Program-made: the position numbers and the translations under genes
Assembly: GCF_003182155.1 (NCBI RefSeq)
Contig: NZ_QGTG01000006.1
Span: 402,978 to 466,977 of the forward strand
Length of the DNA: 64,000 nucleotides
From: Chitinophaga sp. S165
GTDB taxonomy: Bacteria; Bacteroidota; Bacteroidia; Chitinophagales; Chitinophagaceae
Direction: 5' to 3'
Part shown: positions 63,780-64,000 of the stretch, piece after piece
How the letters are laid out: every line of letters begins with the position of its first letter
Position numbering within the stretch: position 1 is the stretch's first letter
Notes under the pieces: model-generated
The model's database searches: none
What the model was told of the DNA's origin: nothing
Seen by the model: only the letters and a program-made list of their open reading frames with translations

Positions 63780-64000
63780 ATGGCCATTGTTAAAGACAAT
63801 ATCCTCATGCAACTGGTGCGGGGCACCCTCGGCAAACAGATCACGATCTACGAAAGGAACGGGCAGATCATTATGGCGAAGAAACGCGGCCCTTCAAAGA
63901 AAAAACCTACACAAAAGCAGCTGGAGGCAAGGCATAAGATGACCATTGCTTCGATGCGTGCACATATCATGCTGGAGGATCCGGAAATAAAGGCTTATTA
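63780..64000 (+). CDS. Unrecognised protein, copy 2 of the duplicated family (truncated by window end)
   Basis: Begins ATGGCC at 63780 and runs off the window after 73 full codons. It encodes the same N-terminus as the gene at 27499 (MAIVKDNILMQLVRGTLGKQ, then MAKKRGPSKKKPTQKQ). In the shared 74 residues I count three changes (V to I, Q to H, Q to E). The basic patch at about 32-47 is unchanged. The family is not recognised; the duplicated leader shows that the unit was copied together with its control region. Confidence 0.8.
   Translation, partial: MAIVKDNILMQLVRGTLGKQITIYERNGQIIMAKKRGPSKKKPTQKQLEARHKMTIASMRAHIMLEDPEIKAY

Noticed and set aside
1..64000. CRISPR arrays, insertion sequences, tRNA or rRNA genes
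   Set aside because: No evenly spaced direct repeats, no transposase-type protein, no cloverleaf or rRNA-like stretch was seen.

Overview
The window looks like the chromosome of a glycan-degrading Bacteroidota of the Chitinophaga type. It has several SusC/SusD pairs, an ECF sigma factor with a FecR anti-sigma factor, a type 9 secretion C-terminal signal, lipoprotein signal peptides on the SusD proteins, and almost no Shine-Dalgarno sequences. This assignment rests on gene content only. I see no rRNA, tRNA, CRISPR array or transposase.

Layout. (1) 0.1-12.8 kb: an alpha-mannan or N-glycan utilisation locus on the + strand: ECF sigma, FecR, SusC with an STN signalling domain, SusD, GH38 alpha-mannosidase, SGNH esterase and GH92 alpha-mannosidase. 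(2) 12.9-15.6 kb: a secreted PQQ-type sugar dehydrogenase fused to PKD, cytochrome c and a C-terminal binding domain, closed by a terminator. (3) 15.8-26.8 kb: a second Sus operon in the order SusD, DUF5004, DUF4961, SusC, SusD, SusC, which reads like a circular permutation of the usual order. (4) 27-44 kb: an accessory stretch with a duplicated gene behind a 105-bp palindrome, a cupin, a secreted-effector-like His/Cys peptidase candidate, a multi-domain glycoside hydrolase, a truncated YhcG (DUF1016) gene, a Cys/Gly-tailed protein, a SUKH-like protein, a putAbiC-type phage-abortive-infection candidate, a methyltransferase and a T9SS-exported FG-GAP protein. (5) 44.6-48.7 kb: a calcineurin-like phosphoesterase with FG-GAP repeats, small unknown genes, and two gene fossils (an Ig-like tail and a SusD tail), each followed by a hairpin. 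(6) 48.8-55.7 kb: a tripartite RND efflux operon and an AraC-type regulator on the - strand. (7) 55.9-62.3 kb: three tightly packed genes coding for a trypsin-like protease, a trypsin-like protease fused to a P-loop NTPase module, and a large STAND NTPase. (8) 62.5-63.4 kb: a small protein coupled to a Crp/Fnr regulator. (9) 63.6-64 kb: a second, inverted copy of the palindrome-plus-gene unit, cut by the window end.

The best candidate for an undescribed system is the protease/protease-NTPase/STAND cluster, which resembles the NTP-dependent conflict systems with effector-associated domains. The second is the palindrome-led gene family present at 27.5 kb and 63.8 kb in opposite orientation, with near-identical leaders and protein N-termini.
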